A stretch of 64,000 nucleotides of DNA from Cheilinus undulatus (Eukaryota; Chordata; Actinopteri; Labriformes; Labridae). Within the stretch, counting starts at the first letter, position 1. Each line of letters starts with the position of its first letter. Below are positions 10,727 through 22,085 of this stretch, in pieces. The position numbers were made by a program, and so were the translations under genes. Below the pieces are notes generated by a model. It did not search any database. It saw nothing but the letters and a program-made list of their open reading frames with translations, and had not been told where the DNA came from. The stretch lies in contig NC_054867.1 of the NCBI RefSeq assembly GCF_018320785.1, forward strand, positions 49,909,355-49,973,354, read 5' to 3'.

Positions 10727-13700
10727 ATGGGAACGACGATGAGTGAGCCGTGCATCTACGACAAACTGTCTGAGAGCATCGACATCCTCAGACAGTCGGG
10801 TTACCGTTACGGCATGTCAGAGAGGGAGATCGAGAGGTTCATTAAGCAGGTCCTGGAGACCAACGAGCCCAGGAGAGAGCCGCCACAGTTCCCCATTATG
10901 AGAGCCACAATAAAGGTCAGTGAATATTACTCTGATAAAATCTGTACATTATGATCACTACTTTACTCAAGGCTTTTGTTGAGGGTTCCCAGGGTTTTTT
11001 TATTCATCTGTTTTTGTGTATTTGTTTATTTTTGTGACAGGTTACAACATTTAAGCAGCCTAACGTGCACATTCACTAGTCGGGGAAAAAAATATGAAAT
11101 GCAAGTTCAAGGAATTTTGGCCTTGAGATAACAACAAAGGACGTTTTAGAAGGGAAAAGGACTATGACTCATCTAAAAGAGATAAACAAAAGCTTATACA
11201 AATGGGACAGCAGGAATGGGAGCTGTGGAGCCCCACATAAAACCCAGAAAGCACAAACGCTACCCTGTTGTATCATAAAAGCACCAAAAATCCTTTATGT
11301 AAATTCACACGTGACTGACAGTTTAAGCTATTTTTCACTGCAGGTCACTGGTTCAGTTCTGGTATGGAGCTCTTCTTGTGTTTACATTCTCCTTGTATTC
11401 CTGTTTGCTCACTGAGGTCAGAAAAGGAACTTTTTGATAAAAAACAAAAATAGTTTCAAAGACATCCTCCTTTTGAGCCTAATGTAAAATGCTGATCTGA
11501 AATACTGAAGTATGGATATGATGGCCCAGTGTTTAGAAATAAGCTGTTGAATAAAGATGATTAAGTTCTCTTGGGCTGTTTTGGATTATAACAAGAATAA
11601 ACCGTGTTTATTCTTTGTTAGGTGGAATTTCTTAGTGTTTCTAATGATGCCTCTGTTGTGTCTGCAGTTTGTTGTGGCAGTGGGATTCCTGCTGATCGTA
11701 GTGCTGGCCTTCACTTACCCACAAAGTGCCCCACAGCTGGGTCTGGTCCACCTGGGCTGTTATAACTGGTCATCCCCCCTTAGCCACGTCCGTCTGCTGT
11801 CTCTCCCCATCGCCAAGAAGTACAACCTGCAAGGTCTGTAGCACTGTCTTTTTATTTTTGATTTGTTTTTATGAATTTGTAACCAACACACTAGAGAACT
11901 GTGGTCTGTTGTACCAGTTTTGTAGTACCTAAGGGCGCACTCACACTAGGCCATCCGTACCGTGCCTAGGCCCGTTTCAGCCTAAAGTCCAGTAAGTTTG
12001 GCCAGTATGAGTGCAATCGTTCCGTGCTTTGGCGCGACACGCTTCGCGGCCCCGGCACGGATGGACGAGGTGGGCCTAAGCACTGCACGGATGCAAATGA
12101 AGGAGCACAAGCGCGGAAATGTGACGTAGCGTCAAGTAACAACAAAAGGACCCGCCCCAGAGCAGAGGTAGCAGCTGCAGAGACAGCAGGATTTTTCAAG
12201 AGAGTGAAATATGTATTTTGTCTCATTGTATTTCATCGAGCTACTAAGATTTTATAAGAGCTGAAGAATTTAACTCTACAACCTCTTTCTAATGGATCCA
12301 AGTTCAGTCCACATTTCTGACCAGTTTCAAACAAAGTCAGGCTTTAATGACTGTAATAGGTTTTTTGGTTTGTGAAATAAAACTTCTTCCCTTGTTTTAG
12401 TGACAAACAGCAGCTCACGGGATAACAAACACCTTTCATCCTCCGTGCGTAAAGGAGAGTGCCAAATACGCGGACAAATGTGTGCCGCTTAATCTCACGG
12501 CTGATTTAACCGCTCTTATTAAAAAAACATAATACCAAAGTATCATCCACTGAATTAACTTACCTCTAATTCTATTTCATGTCACCAAGCAGTGAAATTG
12601 GGATCTTGATCGCTGACGTTTGGACGGAACATCGTTTTTTAATCCTGAGGCGCATTCACTTCCAGCTCTCATCAGAGGGTTAAAATAGCTCTCGTCACCG
12701 TTAAAAAGATCTTTTATCTGAACATTTAATCCTGCTCTGAACACAGACTATCCGGTGACATGAGAGCTTGTTTAGTGCACCACTGAAAGGCATCCAAACG
12801 CAGAGAAAAGGCTCAGTTCAGGGCGCGTAAAAGAATTCCACGGGAATTCAGATAGTATATTGACACGCAGAAGAGCAGCTGTAGGGGCTCATATGAGATA
12901 AAAAGTCCGGGTTTCATTCATCAGAAGTGCTTGTTACTCTGATCAGACTCCAGATTATATGCTGTGAGCGATAAGTCTCCGCTATGAACCGCTTTTTCTG
13001 CCTCTCTCCTCACTGGCCTCTGTATAGTTAATGTAGCTGCTGATGTCAGGTGTCAGCTGAAATACCTCTGTGTCAGATCAGATATCGTATAAATCTGTTG
13101 ATATTTTACAGCCTAAAAAACAACACTTATAAATACTGAGTCATCAACACCTATAAAGTCATGAACGGTGGATACTTTGTGTGATGACGTCGGCGCGTGA
13201 CGTATCGTGCCCAGGCCTGGATGCGTTGAGTAGTTTGAGTGCGGGCCAAAGGGGGGACAGGGGAGGGGGTTAAATGGGCTTCAGCACGGTTAGAATACGG
13301 CATGGTGCGGATGGCCTAGAGTGAGTACACCCTAAGTTATGTCTTAGTCCAAACTAAACCTTGCACTGAAACTAGCTAGGTCATGACTAACTGGTTGAGC
13401 ATAGAGTCCAAACTTACAAAAATATTATTGAAGACATAATGTTTTTACTTCCTGTGACCATTACGTTGTGATGCGCTGAGCCTTGCCATACTAATAAAGA
13501 CACAAAATACAAGCCCAAACCTAACAAGAGATGGACAGTAGAAAGAAGGGACTGGTTTTCAAGAGACCCAAGCTGGGTGGCTCACCTGGGCCAGTCATCT
13601 GGGCCTTAGGCCTCGTTCACTCTGATGCTGTGGTGAGTGGCGACCCAGACTTCATTGTAGTTCAGGTCTAGTTTGGTTTGGGTTTTCACAAAACAATCAT

Positions 13701-16700
13701 GGCTAGTTTTATGTAAGTTTGTGGGTGTAGAGCAGCTTTAAAGTCCAGTAGCTCATGCAGGCCGCCGTGTTCTCATCCTTTCAGCGGCAGCCTTTCCTGT
13801 TAGTCTTGTGACATCATTTATAAGGTGACACAGCTCCTGCTTCGCATGCACCACAAGAATGATGCATTTAATACTATCTGACAATCCTGTGATGTTTTTT
13901 TAAATACAGATAAAGCCAACGTTTTTTCCTCACATAAAAGAAAACTGTCAATAACAATTTCCAAAACAGATAAAATGAAACAAAATGAAGGTGCTACCTT
14001 CTAGTGTCTAAGTATCTCTGAGGAGGCTCACTGCTAAATAACCTCTGGTAACTGACTTTAATCCTCAAACAATTGGCTTACGTACATTAGATATGAAACA
14101 TCACAATAAGGCGATAACTAGAGCATACAGCCTTAATCTGAAGCCTGGAGGAAAAAACTGTTATCATTGGGTTGGAAAAAAACGTCATTAACATTAACAT
14201 AAGGTAATTTAATTTTACGCTATTGATGGATGGATAAAATTATTTTTGATCTGGGAAAAGAAAGTGCAAATATCTTCCATATCTGAATTATCCCACTTTT
14301 TAAATCGATCACCTGACAGGTGCAAGATTTAAGTTGTAACTTTAGCGTACATCTCAGCTGGTGTAACACCTTACGTGTCGGTAGTACATAAACTCCATCA
14401 TACGTAAGAGCTTACAATCAAATTAGGGTACATACAAACTTATGCTGGTCTCGTGCACCTGGAGGAAAACAGCATTTCGTTGATGAGATTAAATGAGTAA
14501 TGAGATGTTCTGTTGCTGAAGAGCAAGACCAGTTTCCATGTAGCTGGTAAAGGTATTTTCAGTGAACTTTGAAATGTCTTTACTAAGGAAATCTTGATAA
14601 TTTATGTATAAAGTATAATTGTGCATCTTTGTCTTTGTCTGTATTCTGCAGGTTTTCATGAATGGTGGAGTGCCGGCTCTCTCAGGCAGAATCTGGTCAA
14701 CTGTTCTGGCTGTGCAGAGATCTCCTCAGTGCTCGAAGTCCCAGAGAGCCTCAGAGGGACGGTGACTCTGAGAAGAGGGCCCCAGCTTGTCCTGCTGAAG
14801 GTTGGAAATCAAATCAAGCATGATCATCCTCTTTATATACAACTATTTCAGGGTGCTGTAAAACGATGCATACTTAGGTATCAAAACAGTTACTCTTGGG
14901 TTTAGCAATACTGGAGGGAAATCTTAAAAAGGGCAGTGGAGATACCTGCACATCAACTCTGCTGAAAAACACTAAAAAGACCACAGGCTGAGATGATGCA
15001 AAAATGGTTTCTCTTGTCAAGACATGGGTATCAGAAGAAAGTAAATTTAAAAACAGCCGCAAATGTTTTTGTCCATGATTGTCATAAACGCTCATGGATA
15101 GAAACATTTGCTTCAGTTTTTACTCACCTTTTTGCACCCCTTGTTTGGCCACCTTTGTCAGAGAGGACACTATATTTGTGCATGGGTCTGACCTTGTGAA
15201 CTTTTTTGTTACTCTTCAGCCAAGTTGAATTGGCATATAGGTTTTACCTCTGCCCTTTTTTATACTTTATATACAAAAAATAAAAATCCAGCTTAGTGTC
15301 ACAAAAGTGACCTGGTTATGAGCAATACATTTAGATAAATACCTGCTTTGAAACTGAAGTCCACTTTTGTTTCAATGTGTTTCTGTGTAGTTAATTTTGT
15401 CTGGTCATTTACTCCTGACTCTGCAGGGTGGAGAGTCCCTCAGCGTCCAGCGGCAGCAGCTTGAGGAGCTTTATTTAGCTCATTCAGGCTCCATGTCCGT
15501 CCTACTGGAGGAAGACGATGGTCTGCAGAACCTCAACCTCGGCCTCCCTCAAGGACCCGCCAACTTTACCCTCCTCTGGTAAGGATTCATATTCTCTTAA
15601 CAGATTTCTACCCAAATTTAAAGAACTGAGATATTGTCTTATCTTACCGTTACTGTGTTACTCAGTATCATCGCTGATGAAATAGTGCATCAAATTCTGC
15701 AGAAGAGGCCGTAATTTAACGTAGCTCTCATCTGTGCAAAGAATATGAGCTATTTAACCACTGATTTTTTCAGTATTTCATAAATGAATATTCAAGCTGT
15801 AATAAGATTATCTTCTTTGCTTTTATCATCTGTTTTATTGATGGCTGAAAAAGCAGGACTTGGAATTTTTTTTCAGACCTTTGAAAATCAAATCTGTTTC
15901 TTTTGCCTCTGCTGTTTGATACATATGTTGTTGATGTAGACATTAGCTACCTGTAAATGATCAAAGAAAAAGGAAAAGTTCAGTTTGGGCTTTTGTAAAT
16001 AACAGTTGATTTAAAGTCAGTACCCCTACACCCCTGAAACCTCAGTGGATTCTCTAAGTGGACACTTGTCGATGGTGTTCATCAATCCTGACTGGTTGTG
16101 TTTGTCTGTGTTGTGTAATGTGTGTGTAGGCGGTTCAGCTCTGGGACAAGGGAGAAGGTGTTGAGGTGGCTCTTCCCGAAGGCTGAGCTCTGCCCCCTGC
16201 TGGACAGTGCCGGGACCATCGTGCAGCGCTGTCTGGTCACACACAGCACAAACTCTCAGAGCAAGGTAAGCTCACGAATTCAGACATTTTTTTAGGATCA
16301 CATTCTTCCTCTGTTCTAAATCAAAGAGAAGCTCAGAGTAAAGATCAAGTTAAAATAATGCTGGATCAGTTATGTCAAGTTTTTGTCTTGTTTTGCAGCA
16401 TAGTCTTGACAGTCAGTGACGTCCTGCTGATGCCTATTATTTGCTCAAGGCTTTCAGTCACTATGCTATTGTTGTGTTATGTTTCAGGGTGTTGGGGTGT
16501 TTGGCTGGCTGGTGGTGGGCGAGGGGCTGCCAACAGTCCGAGTTCTGCCCGTTCAGCGCTGTCAGAAACACTGCAGCTCCTTTAACTTGTGGCTGACGCC
16601 TGGAGACATGGGTAATACCTGCAACACCTGTTTGAACCACAAACACATTCAAAGTGACAAAACCACAAGCTCAAACCCAGTTGAGACCAGTTATTTGCTT

Positions 16701-17941
16701 CGCAGCTCAAATCAGGACATCTGATGATGTTGCCTGTGATTTAGTTTGGCAAGTACATTATTTTGTTTGGTAAGTAAAATGAAATTTGCACATTAGTTCC
16801 CAGAGGGACAAAATTGTTGGGACTCTGGTAAATGATGATGCAAAGATAAGTAGAAAACGTTCTCCTGTTTGTAGGCGGCAGGACTCATGTTGTTGACGTC
16901 ACGTCAGGGTGTCAAACCAGACGATGCTGTAACTAAATTTCTGACATACTTGTCTTGTTTAGATGTAGGACATCTTGGATGTGTTTTGAATCATGTCACA
17001 CTACAAGACAGTTTGTCGTTCCTGATGCTCATAGTCAGATCCAAGGTTGGACGATGAGCTGCGACGATGCAGTCAGGACAAAATATGTAGTCTAAGCTGG
17101 CCTTTAATCATACTTCTTGAACAAATTATAATAAACTGATTAAGCGCATTTATTTCTAAATAGGTTATTCATGCATGGTAGTAGCACTAAAGTCCAAATG
17201 AAAGGGGGAAGAAAAGACAGCAATCCAAGCAAGTCCACTCTTCTGCAACTCCAGGAGTTTGGAACAATAGCTTCACCTGGGTTCATGTTTTTATAGTATT
17301 TCCGTTGTATCTTTGAGCACGGCCAGGTGTGATTCTGTAACTACCATGTGAACTCCTCGGTCTCGTGGGCCAAGCAGTCTGGTGGTCCTGTTCCATGCTG
17401 TGAACTGAAAACACAGTCAGTGGGTGTAGACTGACAAGGAATCAATGATGAGCGGGAATCTTACTGCCTGATATCATGGTAATGAAGATGCAGGAAAAAC
17501 ACAGAAATATTTAATTCAGTAAATATTTCAAATGATCATTTTTCAAAATTATCCCCCTATGCCCCAAATGCCTGCAGGCCTGATGAGCCGTGCTGGCAGG
17601 CTGGATGTCACCTTCAGGTTGTAAATATTAACACCTTGATCTTGCTTATAGTCCTATTTAAAAGCAGATGGAGGTACATCTTACATCTAAATGCATAAAC
17701 AATCCCTCAACTGCATCATCTAGATGTTAGTTCAACTTTGAGAAATTCACCTTAGTATAATTTCAGTCAGACTAACATGTTTACACTTATGTTAAAAGTC
17801 AGGTTTTATTATAATAAACACAAAACAAGTTTTCTAACTCGTCCTCTTCCCTCCTCAGTGTACGCGGACCCTCGGTACTGGCAGATGGAGCTGTTCCCCG
17901 GCCGAGGTCAGAACATCATCTGTGACGGATCGGCCTTTTAA
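10727..17941 (+). CDS. C6orf89 homologue (bombesin receptor-activated protein, BRAP)
   Basis: Seven coding exons: 10727-10915, 11668-11833, 14652-14800, 15427-15578, 16130-16265, 16488-16611 and 17859-17941 (999 nt, 332 codons plus stop; human protein about 347). All junctions are GT/AG and in phase. Exon 1 has IYDKLSESIDILRQSGYRYG and GMSEREIERFIKQ, close to human C6orf89. Exon 2 starts with one hydrophobic membrane segment (FVVAVGFLLIVVLAF) followed by LLSLPIAKKY. Exon 3 has CSGCAE and exon 5 the LRWLFPKAELCPLLD stretch. Exon 6 has RCQKHCSSFNLWLTPGDM, and the end reads NIICDGSAF. This fits a type II membrane protein with a short cytoplasmic N-terminus and a lumenal C-terminal domain. The human protein is reported at the Golgi and is linked to the bombesin receptor and airway epithelium; its biochemistry is poorly defined. 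The start could also be Met5. Its 3' end faces dram2. Confidence 0.93.
11933..13332. mobile_element. 1.4-kb non-autonomous DNA transposon with TAA target duplication
   Basis: The ends are imperfect inverted repeats of about 34 bp: left GGGCGCACTCACACTAGGCC, right (reverse complement) GGGTGTACTCACTCTAGGCC, both continuing into ATCCG.ACC.TGCC. TAA flanks each side (11930-11932 and 13333-13335). The interior is CpG-rich at both ends, repeats words like GCACGGAT, and has no transposase frame. A 3-bp TAA duplication with ends starting GGG suggests the PIF/Harbinger group, but this assignment is an inference. It lies in intron 2 of the C6orf89 homologue. Confidence 0.75.
16800..17100. repeat. Dispersed repeat shared with about 54890-55040
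   Basis: ACTCTGGTAAATGATGATGC, then CATGTTGTTGACGTCA and GGTGTCAAACCAGACGATG, recur with moderate divergence at 54903-55020 (ACTCTGGTAAATGCTGATAC, ACGTTGTTGACATCA). It lies in the last intron of the C6orf89 homologue. Element boundaries are not clear. Confidence 0.5.
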
Positions 17942-18270
17942 ATGTCCCGGTGCAGTGAAGCCACAGAGGACAGACCTGATGTCTTACTGAATGTTTGACT
18001 TCCTGCTGAGGCGTTTTCAGAGCTAGCTGCTCGTTCTGTGGCCCCGCCCACTGATGCCTTATAAACCCGTCTGAGTATAGAGAACTAGTTGAGAACTGCA
18101 AACCACTGCACATTGTCTGGAAAGATAAACCTGCAGGTTTGATTCAAAGGTGGAAGTCATAGGGACTTGTCTTCATCAGAGCATCATCAAGCTTAAAGTC
18201 TGCAGCTCACACGTTCTGGATGTTCTGTGCTCGTGCCATAGCATCAAACAGACTAACAGTTAAACAGAGA

Positions 18271-18276
18271 AATAAA
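18271..18276 (+). other. Polyadenylation signal of the C6orf89 homologue
   Basis: Canonical AATAAA 330 bp after the stop codon at 17941, followed by GT-rich sequence (GGGTTGTGTCTCTTTTGG). It is the first such hexamer after the stop on this strand. Confidence 0.6.
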
Positions 18277-18289
18277 CTTATGGGTTGTG

Positions 18290-21200
18290 TCTCTTTTGGA
18301 AGATTAGGAATCAGTGTTGATCTTGTTTCAGAAGGCTTCTTTGATCAATGTAGGGATGTAATTGTAGGTTGAGTGCTTTCATTGGCTTTTTCTCCTCAGT
18401 TATCAACCAGTCAGGGCTTCAACAATCGTAGAGATGAGCAGAGATGTTATCCTTCTGGCCCACATTCTTGGCTGACAGACGTGGAGCACCATGAGGTAAA
18501 TCCCCAATCAATCATCATCAATCATAGCTTCTTTAGGGTTATTTTGATAGTTTGTGATGCTTACACGGATTACTCACCAACATGCGTGGCTTCTATTGTT
18601 AGCAGGAGTAAAATAGCCCGCCTTTATGCCTCTATCCACTTAGTATTAGATGTTAAGATTAATTTAAGCAATTTTATACAAACACATGAAGAAAGAGTCC
18701 TATATTAAAACATCAAAGCTATAAATAAATTTAAAACCTCAAATGAAGATAAAAGCTAGAGGACTCACTAAACCTAAAACCCTATATAGCCTGTTTCCCG
18801 TATCCATGGCATGGGATGTATTTCACATTCATCTAGGCAACACCCCATAGATGGTGTTTGGGAAGGGCAGAACCTTTCAAATAAAAACATGGGAGTGTGG
18901 TTGGATGAATTATCTGTCACGTTCAATTCAGGAAAATCAGAGCAAACATACTGTACATAGTACATATATGTATGTTGTACATACTGTACAACATACATAG
19001 TACTGTGCAGAACTTTTAGATATGTTCAGACCAAAAATTGAAGCTGATGGCACATCTAAGGCATAAATGTGGCGAGTAAGCTGCCTGAGGGTAATATAAG
19101 ACAGGGAGGAGAATTGACACAACCCTGTTCTTACTCTTGGTGTCTTTGTATGGGGGAAATAATCTGTTGAAAGAATAACAAATTCCACATCTTTAGGTTG
19201 GAGTAAGGGGTGGATGTGGTGAGTAAGCATGGTCGAGGGTACTGTCCGAGTAGATAGTAGAGTTGCTTCAAGCCTCTGGTCATTCAGTGGATGTCACAAG
19301 GGCCCAAACCCGCTGACAGTCTCAGTGTGATTTTGCAGGGGTGAAAAAGCCCAGATGAAAGAGATACCTACATGCCTGAAACCAATGCACATGACTGTAT
19401 ATATACATAGACTATCAGTGGAGCCAGTTGATAAATCAAACGCTTACTGAAGCCACTTATGAGATGAACAAAAGCACATTTTCCACCAAGAAATCATGCA
19501 GTTTGACTCTTTGGTCTTCTTTTAATAAAGAAATGTCCTCTTCTGATAAAACCCCCACTATCGCTGCATCCATGCTGACATTGTTTTCAGAATTGCAGTC
19601 ACTTTAACTAAACCTTGCCCACACCAACTAACTCAGTCTCCTTAAATGATGTTGATTGGTCCAGCTGTTCTCTGACTGGGAACCAGCATATTAGATTGAA
19701 AGGTGGAGCCACCAGATGAATCCAGACAATCCCCAGCCAAGAACCCACAGCTTTCTGCTCCTGTCTTGATGGATTATGGGAACTTTCTGTTGAATGATTT
19801 TGGTGTTGGTACTTTCTGAATGTTCACTACCTACTCAAGTTCTTAGACACACCTGCAGCTTCATTTTCTTCTTCATATCTGGGTCCTTCTTTAAAGTTAA
19901 AGGGCCAGTTCAACCAAAAAACAACCCATTTTCAGTGAGTTCTTTGGATGATTTAGGCTAACAGAGATCTGTTTGTACATTTTTCTCTCTTTGTATTTTC
20001 ATTTATCTTTTTTATTGTTGTGGTAAAAATCTCTGAGACTTAAAAAGAAAATGCCCCAGAGATAATATACATTTATTTCTTATTAGGGTGAACTGATCCT
20101 TTAAAAAACAGTCTCTACTCTTAAAAAACAACCAGCATCAGGACATACTCTGTCACTTTATTTCTTCTGGTGTTTCCTTAACTGTTCTCTGATTTAATGA
20201 TGAAGCTGCTTCTCTAATTTCAGTGTCTTTATTTATTGTTATGATTGTATGTATATTTGTTCAAGCCATTACTTTTAATAATAATGTGTTGTAATATTAT
20301 TGCTCTTGGATGAGTCAACAGATTGTTTTGAAAATCTGTGCCGCAGTGGAGGATTTATTCTGTGTATAACGATCAGGGTTTTCATGGCTCTGTAAGAGAA
20401 TTATATTGAATAAGTTTGCCAAAGTAAATGCCTGTAAAATCTGAGTTTCACTGGTTAAAAAGATCATCTCTACTTTTGTTAGTGTCCCAGAAAATCTCTT
20501 GCAGTAATTTAAAACATCACCAGTGGGGGCACTGAACAAAACTAGGGAGAAAATCTTGTCAAGTGGACGCTTTGCATAGAAATGTCATAGTTTTATGAGA
20601 AAATTAAAACTTGTCATGTATTTACCTCATTTGTGTGGGATTTTTAATCTTATTTTTCCAGTTCATGTGAACAGAAGTGTTGAAAAGTCTTTCTTATTGG
20701 GCACTTTATCAGGTGACCTTGAAAATGTTTTATCTTCCAAAGGGGGGACCAGCAGATAACGTTTGGGAACCCATGTGTTCATGTCTCATGTCTGCCAGGC
20801 TTCCTAAACAGACTTATCCAGTTAGTCATTCAGTCCTTAAATGTGATAAATACTGATGAAAATGGATGGATGCTTAAGTATTGTTTAAATTCTTGTACTC
20901 TGAGTTTGTCAATTTGTTGTGGCTTTGTACTTATACTTAAGGTATTCTGAAAGGCAAAAACCTTTCCTTAGTGTTTAACAGCATTAGTTTGGCTAATTAG
21001 ATTTCAGATTAAATTCAGTTTTTTTTCTTTGAAGCTAAATCTATGCTCCTCTTTTTAAAGTTTTAACTGCAGTGCAACATCTGTATATAATTACTACATT
21101 GTGGTTTGGCTCCCTTGAGGATGTTAATATAAAAATGTCTGACCTTTTACTTTCACCAATTATTTGGTATCAAACCTACTAATCCTAAAGGGCTCCAAGA

Positions 21201-21400
21201 AAGCCTTTTTTACACATTGCATTAAAAAATACAGAATTTTCTTTGCTATGTCATAACATTTTAGCTTGCAATAAGCACGAAACATACACATAACTGTTGT
21301 TATTATAATGGATTAGAAGTTTAATGTCAGATTTTCTGCATATACCCTGTTTTTATTTAATAGATGTAACACATTCAGAGCTCAGAGCTACAAACAGGAG
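18290..21400. other. Intergenic stretch between converging genes
   Basis: No exon was recognised between the 3' ends of the C6orf89 homologue and dram2. Contents: a dispersed repeat near 18800-18940 that recurs near 61510-61640 (GATTTCACATTCATCTGGG against GTATTTCACATTCATCTAGG); a perfect hairpin at 18967-18999; and A+T-rich sequence with no clear structure from about 19800 to 21400. Frames at 18373, 18774, 18937 and 20315 show no codon or family signal. Confidence 0.5.
18967..18999. repeat. Perfect 15-bp inverted repeat (hairpin)
   Basis: TATGTATGTTGTACA, then a 3-base loop TAC, then the exact reverse complement TGTACAACATACATA. It lies in an alternating, TA-rich surrounding (TACATATATG). 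No gene function is evident. Confidence 0.7.
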
Positions 21401-21407
21401 ATAAATC

Positions 21408-21413
21408 TTTATT
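21408..21413 (-). other. dram2: Candidate polyadenylation signal of dram2
   Basis: AATAAA on the minus strand (TTTATT on plus), about 670 bp after the dram2 stop at 22086. Several weaker A-rich alternatives lie between, so the actual end of the transcript is uncertain. Confidence 0.35.
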
Positions 21414-22085
21414 AGAACATGATTTATGTACACACGATGTTAGAAATATATGAAAATACTAAACTATGCTGTTGTCTGTGCATAGATTGATTCTTAAACT
21501 TTGCAGAAGTCTCTTTTCATTAAACTTTAACACTATGATCTAAAAATAATAGTTTTAAACATTTCTAACACTCCTGCTGGACTCTAAACTTTTCAGTGGG
21601 CTCATATTAAAACTAAGAACAACACAGTAGAAGAGTTGAAGATTAATTTCAAGTATAAATTGTTACATGCAGCACCGAAGAGGGAAAAATTACTGGAGCT
21701 TTTACGGCTTAGGGGAAAAGTACAATGCATCAAAACAGATATGCATTTAAAGGGTCATTTCACCCATTTTTGGAAAAAATCAACGCAGAATCTCTTCTTC
21801 CTTTCAAGTTTTGGTTAACATTTGCAGATTTGACTATTTTTGCCTCCTGTAGAACTGATTAGGAACTTTGAAATAATGATAAGAAATAAGTGTTTGAATA
21901 ATATTGAAGGCTCAAATTAAATCCCACTGCACAAGTAGGGAGGTATCTAACAAACATGTAAAAAGTAAAAATATTCAGATGTACTGCTCCTTTAAGAGCT
22001 GCAACACTGTGATTAAGAGTATTTTAGTATAAAAATGATTAATAGAAAGGTAAAACCAGCTTAAAATCTTTGGTAGTGCTCCTCG

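Noticed and set aside
11966-12257. Frames of 86 and 77 codons on opposite strands.
   Set aside because: Both lie inside the CpG-rich end of the 1.4-kb inverted-repeat element and have no transposase or other protein similarity.
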